Source: Candidatus Pedobacter colombiensis
Lineage (GTDB): Bacteria; Bacteroidota; Bacteroidia; Sphingobacteriales; Sphingobacteriaceae
Assembly (NCBI GenBank): GCA_029202485.1
Contig: CP119313.1
Span: 1,798,001-1,862,000 of the forward strand
Direction: 5' to 3'
DNA: 64,000 nucleotides
Positions 51,110-61,035 of the stretch are shown here, piece by piece. Positions within the stretch are counted from its first letter, which is position 1. Every line of letters begins with the position of its first letter. Under the pieces are notes generated by a model. The model ran no database searches. It saw only the letters and a list, made by a program, of their open reading frames with translations, and was not told the DNA's origin. A program made the translations under genes and the position numbers.

Positions 51110-53539
51110 ATGCGCCATTACATAGGAACCTTTCTCCTGATGCTGAGTATTCAGCTATGCAGTACATGCCCTTTAATTGCCCAACAAGGCTTTGTTCAAC
51201 AAAAGATCAATTTTGATGATGACTGGAAGTTTAGTCTTGGACATGCTGCCGATCCGGCAAAGGATTTTAATTACAAAATTGCCAATTTATTTGCTAAATC
51301 AGGAAAGGCCGAAGGAACAGCGATAACACCAGGTTTTGATGATAAGGGCTGGCGGACATTGTCATTGCCGCATGATTGGGCTGTTGAATTGCCCTTTGTG
51401 AACTCGCCAAATCTGGATGTGATGGCGCATGGTTATAAGCCTGTTGGCGGTTTGTTCCCCGAAACGAGTGTAGGCTGGTATCGTAAGCATTTTAAGGTTG
51501 CTAAAGCAGATTCAGGTCAGCGTTATGAAGTGCAGTTTGATGGGATTTTCAGAGATGCACAAGTTTGGGTTAATGGGTACTATCTTGGAAATCACCAGAG
51601 TGGGTATCTTGGCGTAAATTACGATCTTACGGATTATCTACGTTTTGGGAAAGACAACGTGCTGGTGGTACGCGTAGATGCCACTCAATATGAAGGTTGG
51701 TTTTATGAAGGTGCCGGAATTTATCGTCACGTATGGTTAAAACAGCACAACAACTTACACATTCCGGCTTCGGGTGTTTTTGTCCATGCAGATGTAACGA
51801 ATGATAAAGCTCGTGTTACCGTCGAAACTACAGTAGAGAACCTAAACCTGAAGCCTGAGGGCGCAACTGTTTATACCTACATCACGGACAGGAATGGGCG
51901 TAAGTTAGCACAAAGTGAACCTTCAAATCTTACTATGGATACCAGGGATCAAGCAACAGCCCATCAGGTTTTGGATCTGAAACAACCTAAACTTTGGTCG
52001 CTGGAAGATCCTTACCTATATAAGGTCGTTTCTGTGGTTCAGTTGGGTGGTAAAAAAATAGATAGTCTTGTTACCCGTTATGGTGTTCGAACCATCACTA
52101 TCGACCCTGAAAAAGGGCTGTTCCTGAATGGGAGGCATGTTAAAGTTATGGGGACAAACAACCATCAGGATCATGCAGGTTTAGGGAGTGCTTTACCGGA
52201 TTATCTGCAATATTACCGCATTGGATTGTTAAAGGAAATGGGTGTAAATGCTTATAGAACAAGTCACAATGCACCAACGCCGGAGCTATTGGATGCATGT
52301 GATAGTTTAGGTATGCTGGTAATGGATGAGCAAAGACTATTAAACAGTAGCCCGGAATATGTTACTCAATTTGAGCAGCTGATTAAAAGGGACAGAAATC
52401 ATCCGAGCATTTTTATGTGGTCTATTGGTAATGAAGAAGGGATGATGCAAACCAATTCTACAGGGAAACGCGTGGCACAAACACTATTGGCTATACAGCG
52501 GAAACTAGATCCTTACCGTTTGAGTACCTATGCTGCGGATCTGGCAAATGTGTTTCAAGGAGTAAATGAAGTGGTTCCGGTCAGGGCATTTAACTACAGA
52601 CAATTTGCGGTAGCAGATTACCATAAAAGTCACCCCCTGCAACCGGTAATTGGTACAGAAATGGGGAGTACAGTAACTACAAGAGGGATTTATGTAAAAG
52701 ATTCAATCGCAGGTTATGTTCCGGATCAGGACATTACTGCGCCCTGGTGGGCAAGTAAGGCCGAAACCTGGTGGACACTTGCCGCAGATAACCCTTTCTG
52801 GATGGGTGGATTTATATGGACAGGCTTTGATTATCGTGGAGAGCCTACACCTTATCACTGGCCTAACATTAACTCTCATTTCGGGGTGATGGATATGTGC
52901 GGTTTTCCTAAGAATATTTATTATTACTACCAGTCGTGGTGGACCAACAAAGACGTGCTGCACATCTCTCCGCATTGGAACTGGAAAGGAAAAGAGGGAC
53001 AACCTGTGGAAGTTTGGGTAAATAGCAATGCAGACGATGTTGAACTTTTCTTAAATGGTAAAAGTCTTGGAAAAAAGGTAATGCCTAAAAACGGACATTT
53101 AAACTGGATGGTAGCTTATCAGCCCGGAACATTATCGGCCATAGCCTATAAAAAAGGTAAAAAGATAACAACTAAAGTAGAGACCACGGGGACTGCTTAC
53201 CAGCTGGTTTTGAATGCTAGTCGTAGCAAAATACAGGCAGATGGAAAAGATGCTGTAGTGGTTAATGTAAGTGCAGTAGATCGGCAAGGCAGAGCGGTGC
53301 CGGATGCGAACGCTATGGTCGATTTTTCTGTAACAGGAGATTTAAAGATAATCGGAGTAGGTAATGGAGATCCAAGCAGTCACGAACCGGACAAATATCT
53401 GGAAGGAGCATGGAAAAGAAAGCTGTTTAATGGTCGATGCCAAATTATTCTGCAGGCCGGAAAAGAAGCCGGGCAGACTAAGCTTGAGGCTAAATCTGCC
53501 GGACTACTTGGGGCAAATGTTGTGATTGGAACTTTATAG
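51110..53539 (+). CDS. GH2 beta-galactosidase
   Basis: An 809-residue periplasmic enzyme: signal peptide, sugar-binding domain (about 30-200, LPHDWAVE and GWYRKHF), Ig-like domain, catalytic barrel from about 315 (NGRHVKVMGTNNHQD), acid/base Glu442 in SIGNEEG and nucleophile Glu517 in GTEMGS, then a DUF4982-type domain and a C-terminal Ig-like domain. It would release galactose from the oligosaccharides imported by SusC/D. It is the last operon gene and its end overlaps by 6 bp the convergent monooxygenase gene. Confidence 0.95.
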   Translation: MRHYIGTFLLMLSIQLCSTCPLIAQQGFVQQKINFDDDWKFSLGHAADPAKDFNYKIANLFAKSGKAEGTAITPGFDDKGWRTLSLPHDWAVELPFVNSPNLDVMAHGYKPVGGLFPETSVGWYRKHFKVAKADSGQRYEVQFDGIFRDAQVWVNGYYLGNHQSGYLGVNYDLTDYLRFGKDNVLVVRVDATQYEGWFYEGAGIYRHVWLKQHNNLHIPASGVFVHADVTNDKARVTVETTVENLNLKPEGATVYTYITDRNGRKLAQSEPSNLTMDTRDQATAHQVLDLKQPKLWSLEDPYLYKVVSVVQLGGKKIDSLVTRYGVRTITIDPEKGLFLNGRHVKVMGTNNHQDHAGLGSALPDYLQYYRIGLLKEMGVNAYRTSHNAPTPELLDACDSLGMLVMDEQRLLNSSPEYVTQFEQLIKRDRNHPSIFMWSIGNEEGMMQTNSTGKRVAQTLLAIQRKLDPYRLSTYAADLANVFQGVNEVVPVRAFNYRQFAVADYHKSHPLQPVIGTEMGSTVTTRGIYVKDSIAGYVPDQDITAPWWASKAETWWTLAADNPFWMGGFIWTGFDYRGEPTPYHWPNINSHFGVMDMCGFPKNIYYYYQSWWTNKDVLHISPHWNWKGKEGQPVEVWVNSNADDVELFLNGKSLGKKVMPKNGHLNWMVAYQPGTLSAIAYKKGKKITTKVETTGTAYQLVLNASRSKIQADGKDAVVVNVSAVDRQGRAVPDANAMVDFSVTGDLKIIGVGNGDPSSHEPDKYLEGAWKRKLFNGRCQIILQAGKEAGQTKLEAKSAGLLGANVVIGTL

Positions 53540-54700
53540 AGGAGCTTCAAACATAGCCATCATCCTGGCTATGGCATTGTCATCATGCATCCATAAGGTA
53601 TTGTCAAGTGATCCTTCTGCAGCTTGTGCAGACCTGATACGCATTTGGTTTTCGTAATTGGCTATGGCAGCTTGCAGTGTTTTATATTGAGGATCAATCA
53701 AGTGTTCAGCCAATTCCAGCGCATCTAACATGGCCATATTTACGCCTTCACCGGCATAAGGAGGCATTAGATGCGCTGCATCACCCAACATGGTTAAATT
53801 TGATAAGGCATCCCAGTTTTGATCCAACGGGATACAATAAAGAGGCCTTGGCATAAAAGGAGTCTCTGCATTTTCAAATAATTCCTGCCAAATGTTATTC
53901 CATTCTGCAAATTCACACTTAAACCAATTCAGGATGCTAGCTTTATCCGAAAAATCCAGTTCACTTTGGCTTGCCCAGTGCTCTGCTGCTCTGAAACCTG
54001 CATAAAAAGCCACACTTCCGTCGCCTTTTGAACTGACAATTATTGTTTTTCCAGTACCAAAACCAAATATCTTACCATCTTTTAATAAATCACAAATACG
54101 GGGAATTTTGCGCTCAGCATCATATATATTGCCTTCGATGGCAGTTACACCCGAATAAAAAGGCTTGATTGGGGTAATCAAAGGCCTGATTTTAGAGTTT
54201 GCGCCATCAGCTGCAATCACCAGATCCGCTACAGCCGAAGTACCATTTTGAAAGTCGAGCGTCCAGGTATTACCCGTATGCCTCATCGTTTTAAATTGAC
54301 TGTTCCATACAACTGTATCGGGATCTAAAGTATCCAATAAAATTTTACGCAACGGACCGCGGTCTATTTCCGGGCGAAAATAAGGACTGCCAAATGTTGC
54401 TTCCTCTTGATTAGTTGTGCGTTCGTCGAAAAATACATGGGCATGATGATCTACAATACACATCTTATCTGCACCAGGGCGGTAATTTGATTTAAAGGCA
54501 TCCATCAGTCCAGCCTTTTCCAAAGCTTTTAAGCCAGAATCGTCATGAAGGTCAAGTGTAGCTCCCTGTACTCTTGTATTTTTATCCAGGTCTCTTTCGT
54601 ATACTTTTACTGCTGCACCATTCATCTGTAGAAGTCTGGCAAGTGTAAGACCACCCGGGCCGCCACCTACAATAGCTATTTTTATGTTTTGAATTAACAT
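53534..54700 (-). CDS. Tet(X)-like FAD-dependent monooxygenase
   Basis: A 388-residue flavoprotein matching Tet(X) in layout: FAD motif GGGPGGLTLARLLQ, VYERD, a GATLDLHDDSG block, RPEIDRGPLRKILL, DLVIAADGANS, and GDAAHLMPPYAGEGVN. The C-terminal helix typical of Tet(X) is present. Tet(X) enzymes hydroxylate and inactivate tetracyclines, but many chromosomal relatives in this phylum act on unknown aromatic substrates. The AraC gene 28 bp upstream on the same strand is a possible regulator. Resistance function is inference. Confidence 0.9.
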   Translation of the reverse strand: MLIQNIKIAIVGGGPGGLTLARLLQMNGAAVKVYERDLDKNTRVQGATLDLHDDSGLKALEKAGLMDAFKSNYRPGADKMCIVDHHAHVFFDERTTNQEEATFGSPYFRPEIDRGPLRKILLDTLDPDTVVWNSQFKTMRHTGNTWTLDFQNGTSAVADLVIAADGANSKIRPLITPIKPFYSGVTAIEGNIYDAERKIPRICDLLKDGKIFGFGTGKTIIVSSKGDGSVAFYAGFRAAEHWASQSELDFSDKASILNWFKCEFAEWNNIWQELFENAETPFMPRPLYCIPLDQNWDALSNLTMLGDAAHLMPPYAGEGVNMAMLDALELAEHLIDPQYKTLQAAIANYENQMRIRSAQAAEGSLDNTLWMHDDNAIARMMAMFEAPL

Positions 54701-54728
54701 TTTGAATATAAGTTTAACAGATGTAAAA

Positions 54729-55481
54729 CTATTGCTTCTTCAATGCTGATAATTGTATAAATCGGTCGTTTTTGTTTTTCGACAATTCTCCGGGAGCTAC
54801 TCCCGAGAATTTTTTGATCTCCCGGATAAAATGTGCCTGATCGGTATAGTTTTGTTCCGGAAAAAGTCTTCCGTCTATGAGTTGATGAAACGAGGCGCTA
54901 AATCTTAACAGGTTACAATAGAGTTTCAGAGGAATGCCAAACTGCTGATTAAAGTACCTGTTGATCTGCCTGCTGCTCCAATATACCTTTTCGGATAATT
55001 CTTTAACGGTTATTGAACCGTTTGAGGTATAGATGAGTTCAAAGAGCTTCTGCTTTCTGTCGTCTATTTTTCCTTTGATCAGTTCCTTTAATTTGTTTGC
55101 AGCCTTTATATAAAAGCGGTCAAAATCACTCAGGTCGTCCTCGCTAAATCCCCAAAAATCAGCAGGTAGTTGCCGGGCTTCATTCACTAAATCAGCGATG
55201 CTGGTTTTTAACAGGTATTCAATGGCCGGTAATTTAAAGCTTATGGCAAAAATGACCATTTTAGGGCTAAGTGATGTTTGCTCTGCTTCACTTTCCAGTC
55301 CCATGAGCATAATGTGAAACGGGTCTGATAAAGAGCAGGAGAGGGAAAGATCTATTGTGGCATTGGGTAAGACTACAATTTCTTTGGGTTCTTCTGAAAG
55401 ATTGGCTATCATCCAGAAACCTTCTACAAAGTCGGATAGGGATGAATCTGGTTTGATTATTTTATATTCAATCTCATCCAT
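54729..55481 (-). CDS. AraC-family regulator with DUF6597-type sensor domain
   Basis: A 250-residue protein. Residues about 1-100 fit a DUF6597-like domain (YKIIKPDSSLSDFVEGFW), and the HTH region is about 145-240 (VKELSEKVYWSSRQINRYF). It lies directly upstream of the Tet(X)-like gene on the same strand and 12 bp downstream of the DEAD-box gene, so the three may share a transcript. The likely target is the monooxygenase gene, by position only. Confidence 0.87.
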   Translation of the reverse strand: MDEIEYKIIKPDSSLSDFVEGFWMIANLSEEPKEIVVLPNATIDLSLSCSLSDPFHIMLMGLESEAEQTSLSPKMVIFAISFKLPAIEYLLKTSIADLVNEARQLPADFWGFSEDDLSDFDRFYIKAANKLKELIKGKIDDRKQKLFELIYTSNGSITVKELSEKVYWSSRQINRYFNQQFGIPLKLYCNLLRFSASFHQLIDGRLFPEQNYTDQAHFIREIKKFSGVAPGELSKNKNDRFIQLSALKKQ

Positions 55482-55493
55482 CCCCTTTTCTTG

Positions 55494-56624
55494 TTATAAA
55501 ATCGTTGCACCATCAATCAGGTTCACTTGTTTACCCATCTTTTTTTGTATCACTTCAAAATGATGGAGTTCACTCTGGCTAATTAATGAAATGGCATCAC
55601 CCGCCTGGTCTGCACGGCCGGTTCTACCTATGCGGTGTACATAATCTTTAGGTGATCGGGGTAATTCATAGTTGATGACAAAAGGAAGGAAATTAATGTC
55701 AATTCCTCTGGCCATCAAATCTGTGGCTACCAATACCCTAAGCTTACCTGTTTTAAAATGATATAAAGTATCGGTTCTGGCACCTTGACTTTTTTTGCTG
55801 TGAATTGCTCTGGCATCAATGTTATTTTTACGAAGCTTGTTCACAATCGCATCAGCTTGATGCACTGAAGAAGCAAATACCAATACTTGTTTCATTTCAT
55901 GGTGATTGATCAGATAACGTAAAAAAGGGCCTTTCTTCTCATCTGAAACGATATAAGCCACCTGGTTGATCAAGTCCAGCGAATCCTCTTCAGCTTCGAT
56001 TTTAATTACCAGTGGATCATGTAGCAGGATCTGGTGAATATGTTGAATGTCATCACTCAATGTGGCAGAGAACAATAGGTTTTGACGCTTTTTAGGTAAC
56101 AGCTCGATAATTTTGTTTACCTCCTCTTTAAAACCCAGGTTAAGCATCTTATCGGCTTCGTCTAGTACCAATGTTTCTAAGCCGGATAAGTGTACTGCAT
56201 TTGAAGCTACCAATTCCAATAACCTGCCCGGTGTAGCAACAAGCACATTTACGCCTTGCATAGCCATCATTTGAGGGTTAATGGAAACACCACCATACAC
56301 TGCCAATGTTTTAACAGGTTGTGGAAGTGCCTTGCTAAAAGTCTTGAAAACCTCTTTTACCTGTTCGGCCAGTTCACGTGTAGGAACCAAAACCAATACA
56401 TTCGCATGGCGATTTTTTACGCCTAATGTTTGCTGTAAATTCATTAAAATCGGTAAAACATAGCCGGCGGTTTTTCCGGAACCTGTTTTAGCAATGCCTA
56501 AAACATCTTTTTTATCTAATATGGCTGGTATAGCTGCTTCTTGAATGGGGGTAGGTAAGGTGAATTTTTGATCTATCAGTGCTTTCAATAAAGCAGGTGA
56601 CAAACCTAAGGAGGTGAAGGACAT
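55494..56624 (-). CDS. DEAD-box RNA helicase
   Basis: A 376-residue helicase core without long extensions: Q motif LPTPIQEAA, AKTGSGKT, PTRELA, TPGR, DEAD, SAT, and HRIGRTGR. It unwinds RNA duplexes in ribosome assembly or mRNA decay, often important in the cold. The C-terminus ends soon after the second RecA domain, as in the RhlE/CsdA minimal cores. The start at 56624 follows an AT-rich 208-bp leader shared with the divergent TonB receptor gene. Confidence 0.95.
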   Translation of the reverse strand: MSFTSLGLSPALLKALIDQKFTLPTPIQEAAIPAILDKKDVLGIAKTGSGKTAGYVLPILMNLQQTLGVKNRHANVLVLVPTRELAEQVKEVFKTFSKALPQPVKTLAVYGGVSINPQMMAMQGVNVLVATPGRLLELVASNAVHLSGLETLVLDEADKMLNLGFKEEVNKIIELLPKKRQNLLFSATLSDDIQHIHQILLHDPLVIKIEAEEDSLDLINQVAYIVSDEKKGPFLRYLINHHEMKQVLVFASSVHQADAIVNKLRKNNIDARAIHSKKSQGARTDTLYHFKTGKLRVLVATDLMARGIDINFLPFVINYELPRSPKDYVHRIGRTGRADQAGDAISLISQSELHHFEVIQKKMGKQVNLIDGATIL

Positions 56625-56832
56625 GTTATTCGTTATTTGAGGTAAAATTAAACAAAAATTGTGGTTAGTTTAATCAATAGCTCTTCATCAGCACTACACT
56701 TCATTTTGCATTTAAATTTCGAACAATGTTAAGTTCTTGTTATCAGTTTGTTATGTCTATGCTGTAGCTCGAAAAGTACAGAATTCCTCCAGATTTCGGC
56801 GGCTTTCTTTGTAGAAAACTTAAAGCCAGCAA

Positions 56833-59613
56833 ATGAAACATTTTTATCATCTAAGTAGATTTTTACTGTTATTCCTATGCATATTATATTCTCTCAATGG
56901 ATCTGCCCAGGCCATTAAAGGTAAAGTAACCGACGCCGTTACAAAGGAGCCTATTGTAGGTACATCTGTATTAATGAAAGAAAATGGCAAAGTTGAATTT
57001 GTACAGTTAGATGGAAATTTCAATTTTAAACATGTGAAGCAAGGAGATTATCAGTTGGAGTTTCACTATTTGTCATATAGAACAAAAAAGGTAAAAGTAT
57101 CTGTAAATCCTAAGAAAACAACATACTTAAGTGTAGAATTAGAATCAAATACCGAAGAGTTAAAGGCGGTAACCATTGCCGGCGACGGAGGATCTACTGA
57201 TAAGCGTTCCAGAACCCTGGAAAAGGATGCAAACCAGTTGGTTAATATCGTTTCATCCCGAAATATCGAACTTTCACCCGATATCACAGTTGCGAACGTA
57301 ATGCAACGTATATCAGGCGTAACTATTGAGCGAAGCTCATCGGGTGAAGGCAGGTACCCAATCATCAGAGGCATGGAGAAACGTTACATCAATACACTGG
57401 TTAATGGGATAAAAATTCCAAGCCCTGATAATAAAAATCGTTTTATACCATTGGACTTATTTCCTGCAGAATTATTGGAGCGTATTGAAGTAAGTAAAAC
57501 ACTGATCCCATCAATGGAAGGTGATGCAATAGGTGGGACTATCAATTTAGTGATGAAAGATGCTCCTGCTAAAACCTTGTTTAATGTGAACTTTACGGCC
57601 GGATATAATACGGTATTTGCAGATCGTCCTTTTTCTGCGTTTAGCAGATCATCAATAGACAAGCTTTCGCCCAGCGAATTAAATGGGAATAATTACCGCG
57701 CTTTACCTTCAGATTTTCCGACGGATAACCTTAACTTCTCCAATAAATCGAACCCGATAAATACTAATCTGGGCGTTACCTTTGGTAGCCGTTTTGGAAA
57801 GGACAATAGATTTGGGTTTATTGTTTCCGGAAGCTATCAAAATAACTATACCGGGAATAACTCGCTCTTCTTCCTGCCGAATGCCCACCCGGGGGTTAAT
57901 AATGTGCCCCAGTTTCCTGAACTTCAGGCGCGTTCGTATTCCCAGCAAAGTCGCCGCCTGGGTTTAAACAGTAAATTGGACTATAAAATAAATGATAAGA
58001 ATAAAATATCCCTGATCAATGTTTTCGTTCGTTTGGATGATTACCAATCCAGGATGATTAGCGATACCATTGCTTTAAGCTCTTTGGTTGATGGCATGAG
58101 CAGAAGCAAATGGCAGTATCAATCCATCTACAACGCCACACTTCAGGGAAATCACCAATTATTAAAAAGCACAAAGGTAGATTGGTCTTTAGCTTATTCG
58201 GATGCTAATAATCACATTCCTGATCAGGCAGAGTTTATACATGAATTTCCGATTGCATCCACAGCAGTTAGTGGCGATAGGGTACAGGGAATGAAACGGA
58301 TATGGACACATAATGGCGACAAAGATTACTCAGCGTATTTAAATTTTACTAATAGTTTTGACCTGTTAAGCCGCAAGTTTGAGTTAAAATTTGGCGGTGT
58401 GGAGCGAAATAAAACCAGGGATAATTATTACAGCGCTTATAGTTTGGATCCAACGCCGGGCGAACTTTATACGAATGTAAATGATGCTGTTTTGGGTTTC
58501 AAAACTCCTGATGCAGCCTTATTTTCACCTGATGGTAATAATTATACTTTTAAGGAGAACATTGCTGCAGGTTATGTTCAAGGCAAGTGGCAGTTGACGG
58601 ATAAATTGGAGGCTTTGGGCGGATTAAGGGTTGAAAATACCAGCCAAAATTACAATACCCAATTGCCAACTTCAGTTCCTTTTAAAACAGGTAAAATTAC
58701 TTATACTGACTTTTTGCCAAGCGCAATATTTAAATATGTCTTGAAAGAGAATCAGAATTTAAGGTTGTCTTATTACAAAGCTTTGGCAAGACCAGGTTTT
58801 GCAGAATTAATACCAGATGGGCAACAGGGAGATATATTCAAAGAATCGGGTAATCCATCTGGTTTAAATCATACCACTGCTGATAATCTGGATTTAAGAT
58901 ATGAGTTATTTCCAAAAAATGCGGATGAGATTTTAGTTGGTGTTTTTTATAAGAAAATTCATGATCCGATTGAAATTGCAACAAACGTAAAGAACCCTTT
59001 AACGTCTTTGAAGGTCGGAATTACCGAATTGATGCTGATCCCTCAAAATTTTGGTGATGCCACAAACTATGGTTTTGAGTTTGTATATACTAAATATTTT
59101 GGCCCGTTTGGAGTGGTTGCCAATTATACCTATACCAAGTCAAAAATTACATCTGATAAGCTAATGTCCTATAGAAATGACGCCGGACAGGTAATGAGTA
59201 AAATCCTATCAGAAACGAGACCATTGCAAGGACAATCCAATCATATCGGGAACCTGGCCTTGCTGTATAAGGATCCTAATGCCGGTTTAGATGTTCAGGT
59301 AGCTTTTGTTTATACAGGCGAACGTATCGCTTTGGTAAGTCCGAATTATGGATTGGACTATTGGCAGGCGCCTACAGTACGACTTGATTTTTCGGTAGAA
59401 AAAAGGCTAAATAAGTCATTCTCAATCTATGGTAAAGCGAATAACTTAACCAATACACCTTATGTTTTGGAATTACATCAATCTTATAATGACTATCTAA
59501 ATGCTCCGGGGGCAAGGCCATTAAACCTCCAAACAGATCCTGACCATAAAATTACTGTACAGAAGGATTATTTTAAACCAAGCTTTTTATTAGGTGTTCG
59601 CTACAAACTTTAA
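56833..59613 (+). CDS. TonB-dependent outer-membrane receptor
   Basis: A 926-residue receptor with signal peptide, CarboxypepD_reg domain (about 28-105, GKVTDAVTKEPIVGTSVL), plug (about 135-240, with RISGVTIERSSSGEGRYPIIRGM) and a barrel ending with Phe-Leu-Leu-Gly-Val-Arg-Tyr-Lys-Leu. It lacks a SusD partner and resembles siderophore or phosphate-ester style receptors more than SusC. The next two plus-strand genes, a beta-helix lipoprotein and a metallophosphoesterase, follow closely, so the import substrate may be a phosphorylated compound (inference). Confidence 0.93.
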   Translation: MKHFYHLSRFLLLFLCILYSLNGSAQAIKGKVTDAVTKEPIVGTSVLMKENGKVEFVQLDGNFNFKHVKQGDYQLEFHYLSYRTKKVKVSVNPKKTTYLSVELESNTEELKAVTIAGDGGSTDKRSRTLEKDANQLVNIVSSRNIELSPDITVANVMQRISGVTIERSSSGEGRYPIIRGMEKRYINTLVNGIKIPSPDNKNRFIPLDLFPAELLERIEVSKTLIPSMEGDAIGGTINLVMKDAPAKTLFNVNFTAGYNTVFADRPFSAFSRSSIDKLSPSELNGNNYRALPSDFPTDNLNFSNKSNPINTNLGVTFGSRFGKDNRFGFIVSGSYQNNYTGNNSLFFLPNAHPGVNNVPQFPELQARSYSQQSRRLGLNSKLDYKINDKNKISLINVFVRLDDYQSRMISDTIALSSLVDGMSRSKWQYQSIYNATLQGNHQLLKSTKVDWSLAYSDANNHIPDQAEFIHEFPIASTAVSGDRVQGMKRIWTHNGDKDYSAYLNFTNSFDLLSRKFELKFGGVERNKTRDNYYSAYSLDPTPGELYTNVNDAVLGFKTPDAALFSPDGNNYTFKENIAAGYVQGKWQLTDKLEALGGLRVENTSQNYNTQLPTSVPFKTGKITYTDFLPSAIFKYVLKENQNLRLSYYKALARPGFAELIPDGQQGDIFKESGNPSGLNHTTADNLDLRYELFPKNADEILVGVFYKKIHDPIEIATNVKNPLTSLKVGITELMLIPQNFGDATNYGFEFVYTKYFGPFGVVANYTYTKSKITSDKLMSYRNDAGQVMSKILSETRPLQGQSNHIGNLALLYKDPNAGLDVQVAFVYTGERIALVSPNYGLDYWQAPTVRLDFSVEKRLNKSFSIYGKANNLTNTPYVLELHQSYNDYLNAPGARPLNLQTDPDHKITVQKDYFKPSFLLGVRYKL

Positions 59614-59617
59614 TCAT

Positions 59618-61030
59618 ATGAAAACGAAAATATTATTTTTAGTCACTTTACTGATTCCGGGTTTACTATTCTATTCGTGCAAGAAAATTGCGGACCATAA
59701 GGATTTGTCATCAGCAGTAGTTTTAGTTGCTGCCCCAATAAGTGATGTAGGTTGTTTAACACCAACGGGTACTAATACTGAATTGGCCGTAAAAGGAACC
59801 ATGTTATCCGGTAAAACCTATAACGTATGTGGAAATCTAATAGTCAATGAAAATGATACTTTAACCATCCAGGAGGGAGTAACTGTAAATTTTAACGGAA
59901 ATTATGGGCTTGGTGTAAAAGGAACATTAATTTGTTTAGGTACTAAAGAAAATCCCAATCTTTTTACCGCTCCAGGTACGGTTAAAACCGATCAAATTGG
60001 TGCTGATCCGGCAAAAGATCCAGCGCTTAAGGCCAAGTGGACCGGTATAATTGGTGGTCCTACTTGTAAAGCAATAATCATCAAATGGACACATATCGAA
60101 TTTGGGGGCGCCACTCCAAGCGGTGCAATTGCTACACTTTCAAAAAGTCCGTATCCTTTATTTTTCCAGAATCCATATGGTATATTGGTACTGGAAGATT
60201 CCTGGGTTTATGGTAGTGTTGATGACCCAATTCGTACGTTGGGTGGAAAAATTGCCATTATGAGAAACACATTTGAAAAATGTGGTGCAACAGGTGGAGA
60301 GGCTTTAAATGCAAAAGCAGGCACAATTGGAGATTTTGCCTATAATTTATGCATAGGAATTGCGACTAATGGGCCTAAGATTTCAAATGCAGGAGCAGCT
60401 GTTGGCGTACCCAACTCTAATGTTAGAATTTATAATAATACGATTGTAAATTGTGGTTACAGAAGACAGGCTATTGGAAGGGGCGGATCAATCAATTTTG
60501 AACAGGATGCAGGCGGTATGGCTTATAATAACCTGATGGTGAACTGTAAGTTTGGTTTACGTGTGGTTCAAAATCCAATTGCCGATCTGGAAAATTTACG
60601 ATATGGCTATAATTTCACTTATGCAGATTTTGCTTCGGTTGCCAATCAAATTTATCCTTCGCTGTTAAACAGCGCTGCCATAACAGAGGCGAGGTCTACT
60701 GATATTCCTAATCCGGCTACTTTCTTGCCGGCAAATTGGAAACCTGGAGATGAATATACTGCAAACCCTATAATTATAGGTGCTAACAATCCTCAGTTTA
60801 TTGACGCTCCTGTACCTTTACCTGCGGGAGTAAAGCTTGAAGACATCACTACAGTTGGGAAATATAATTTTGCATTGAAATTAACCTCTCCATGTATAGG
60901 GAAAGGGTTTACCAATTTTACGCCCAGAGCTGATGTACCAATTGATCCGAAGTTTGGAGCTACTGAAATAACTCCTCCGGGAAGAGATCTTGGCGCCTAT
61001 CAAATTAATGGAACAGGTAATCAGCATTAA
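59618..61030 (+). CDS. Beta-helix lipoprotein
   Basis: ATG 59618 (MKTKILFL) gives 470 residues with lipobox LFYSC, so the longer frame from 59594 inside the receptor gene is rejected. The body is a right-handed parallel beta-helix: VNENDTLTIQEGVTVNF, GLGVKGTLICLGTKENP, and later repeated Asn-rich coils (NNTIVNCGY, MVNCKFGLRV). No enzymatic residues are evident. It begins 4 bp after the receptor stop. It may be a surface-exposed partner binding or cutting the receptor's substrate. Confidence 0.85.
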   Translation: MKTKILFLVTLLIPGLLFYSCKKIADHKDLSSAVVLVAAPISDVGCLTPTGTNTELAVKGTMLSGKTYNVCGNLIVNENDTLTIQEGVTVNFNGNYGLGVKGTLICLGTKENPNLFTAPGTVKTDQIGADPAKDPALKAKWTGIIGGPTCKAIIIKWTHIEFGGATPSGAIATLSKSPYPLFFQNPYGILVLEDSWVYGSVDDPIRTLGGKIAIMRNTFEKCGATGGEALNAKAGTIGDFAYNLCIGIATNGPKISNAGAAVGVPNSNVRIYNNTIVNCGYRRQAIGRGGSINFEQDAGGMAYNNLMVNCKFGLRVVQNPIADLENLRYGYNFTYADFASVANQIYPSLLNSAAITEARSTDIPNPATFLPANWKPGDEYTANPIIIGANNPQFIDAPVPLPAGVKLEDITTVGKYNFALKLTSPCIGKGFTNFTPRADVPIDPKFGATEITPPGRDLGAYQINGTGNQH

Positions 61031-61035
61031 TCATT

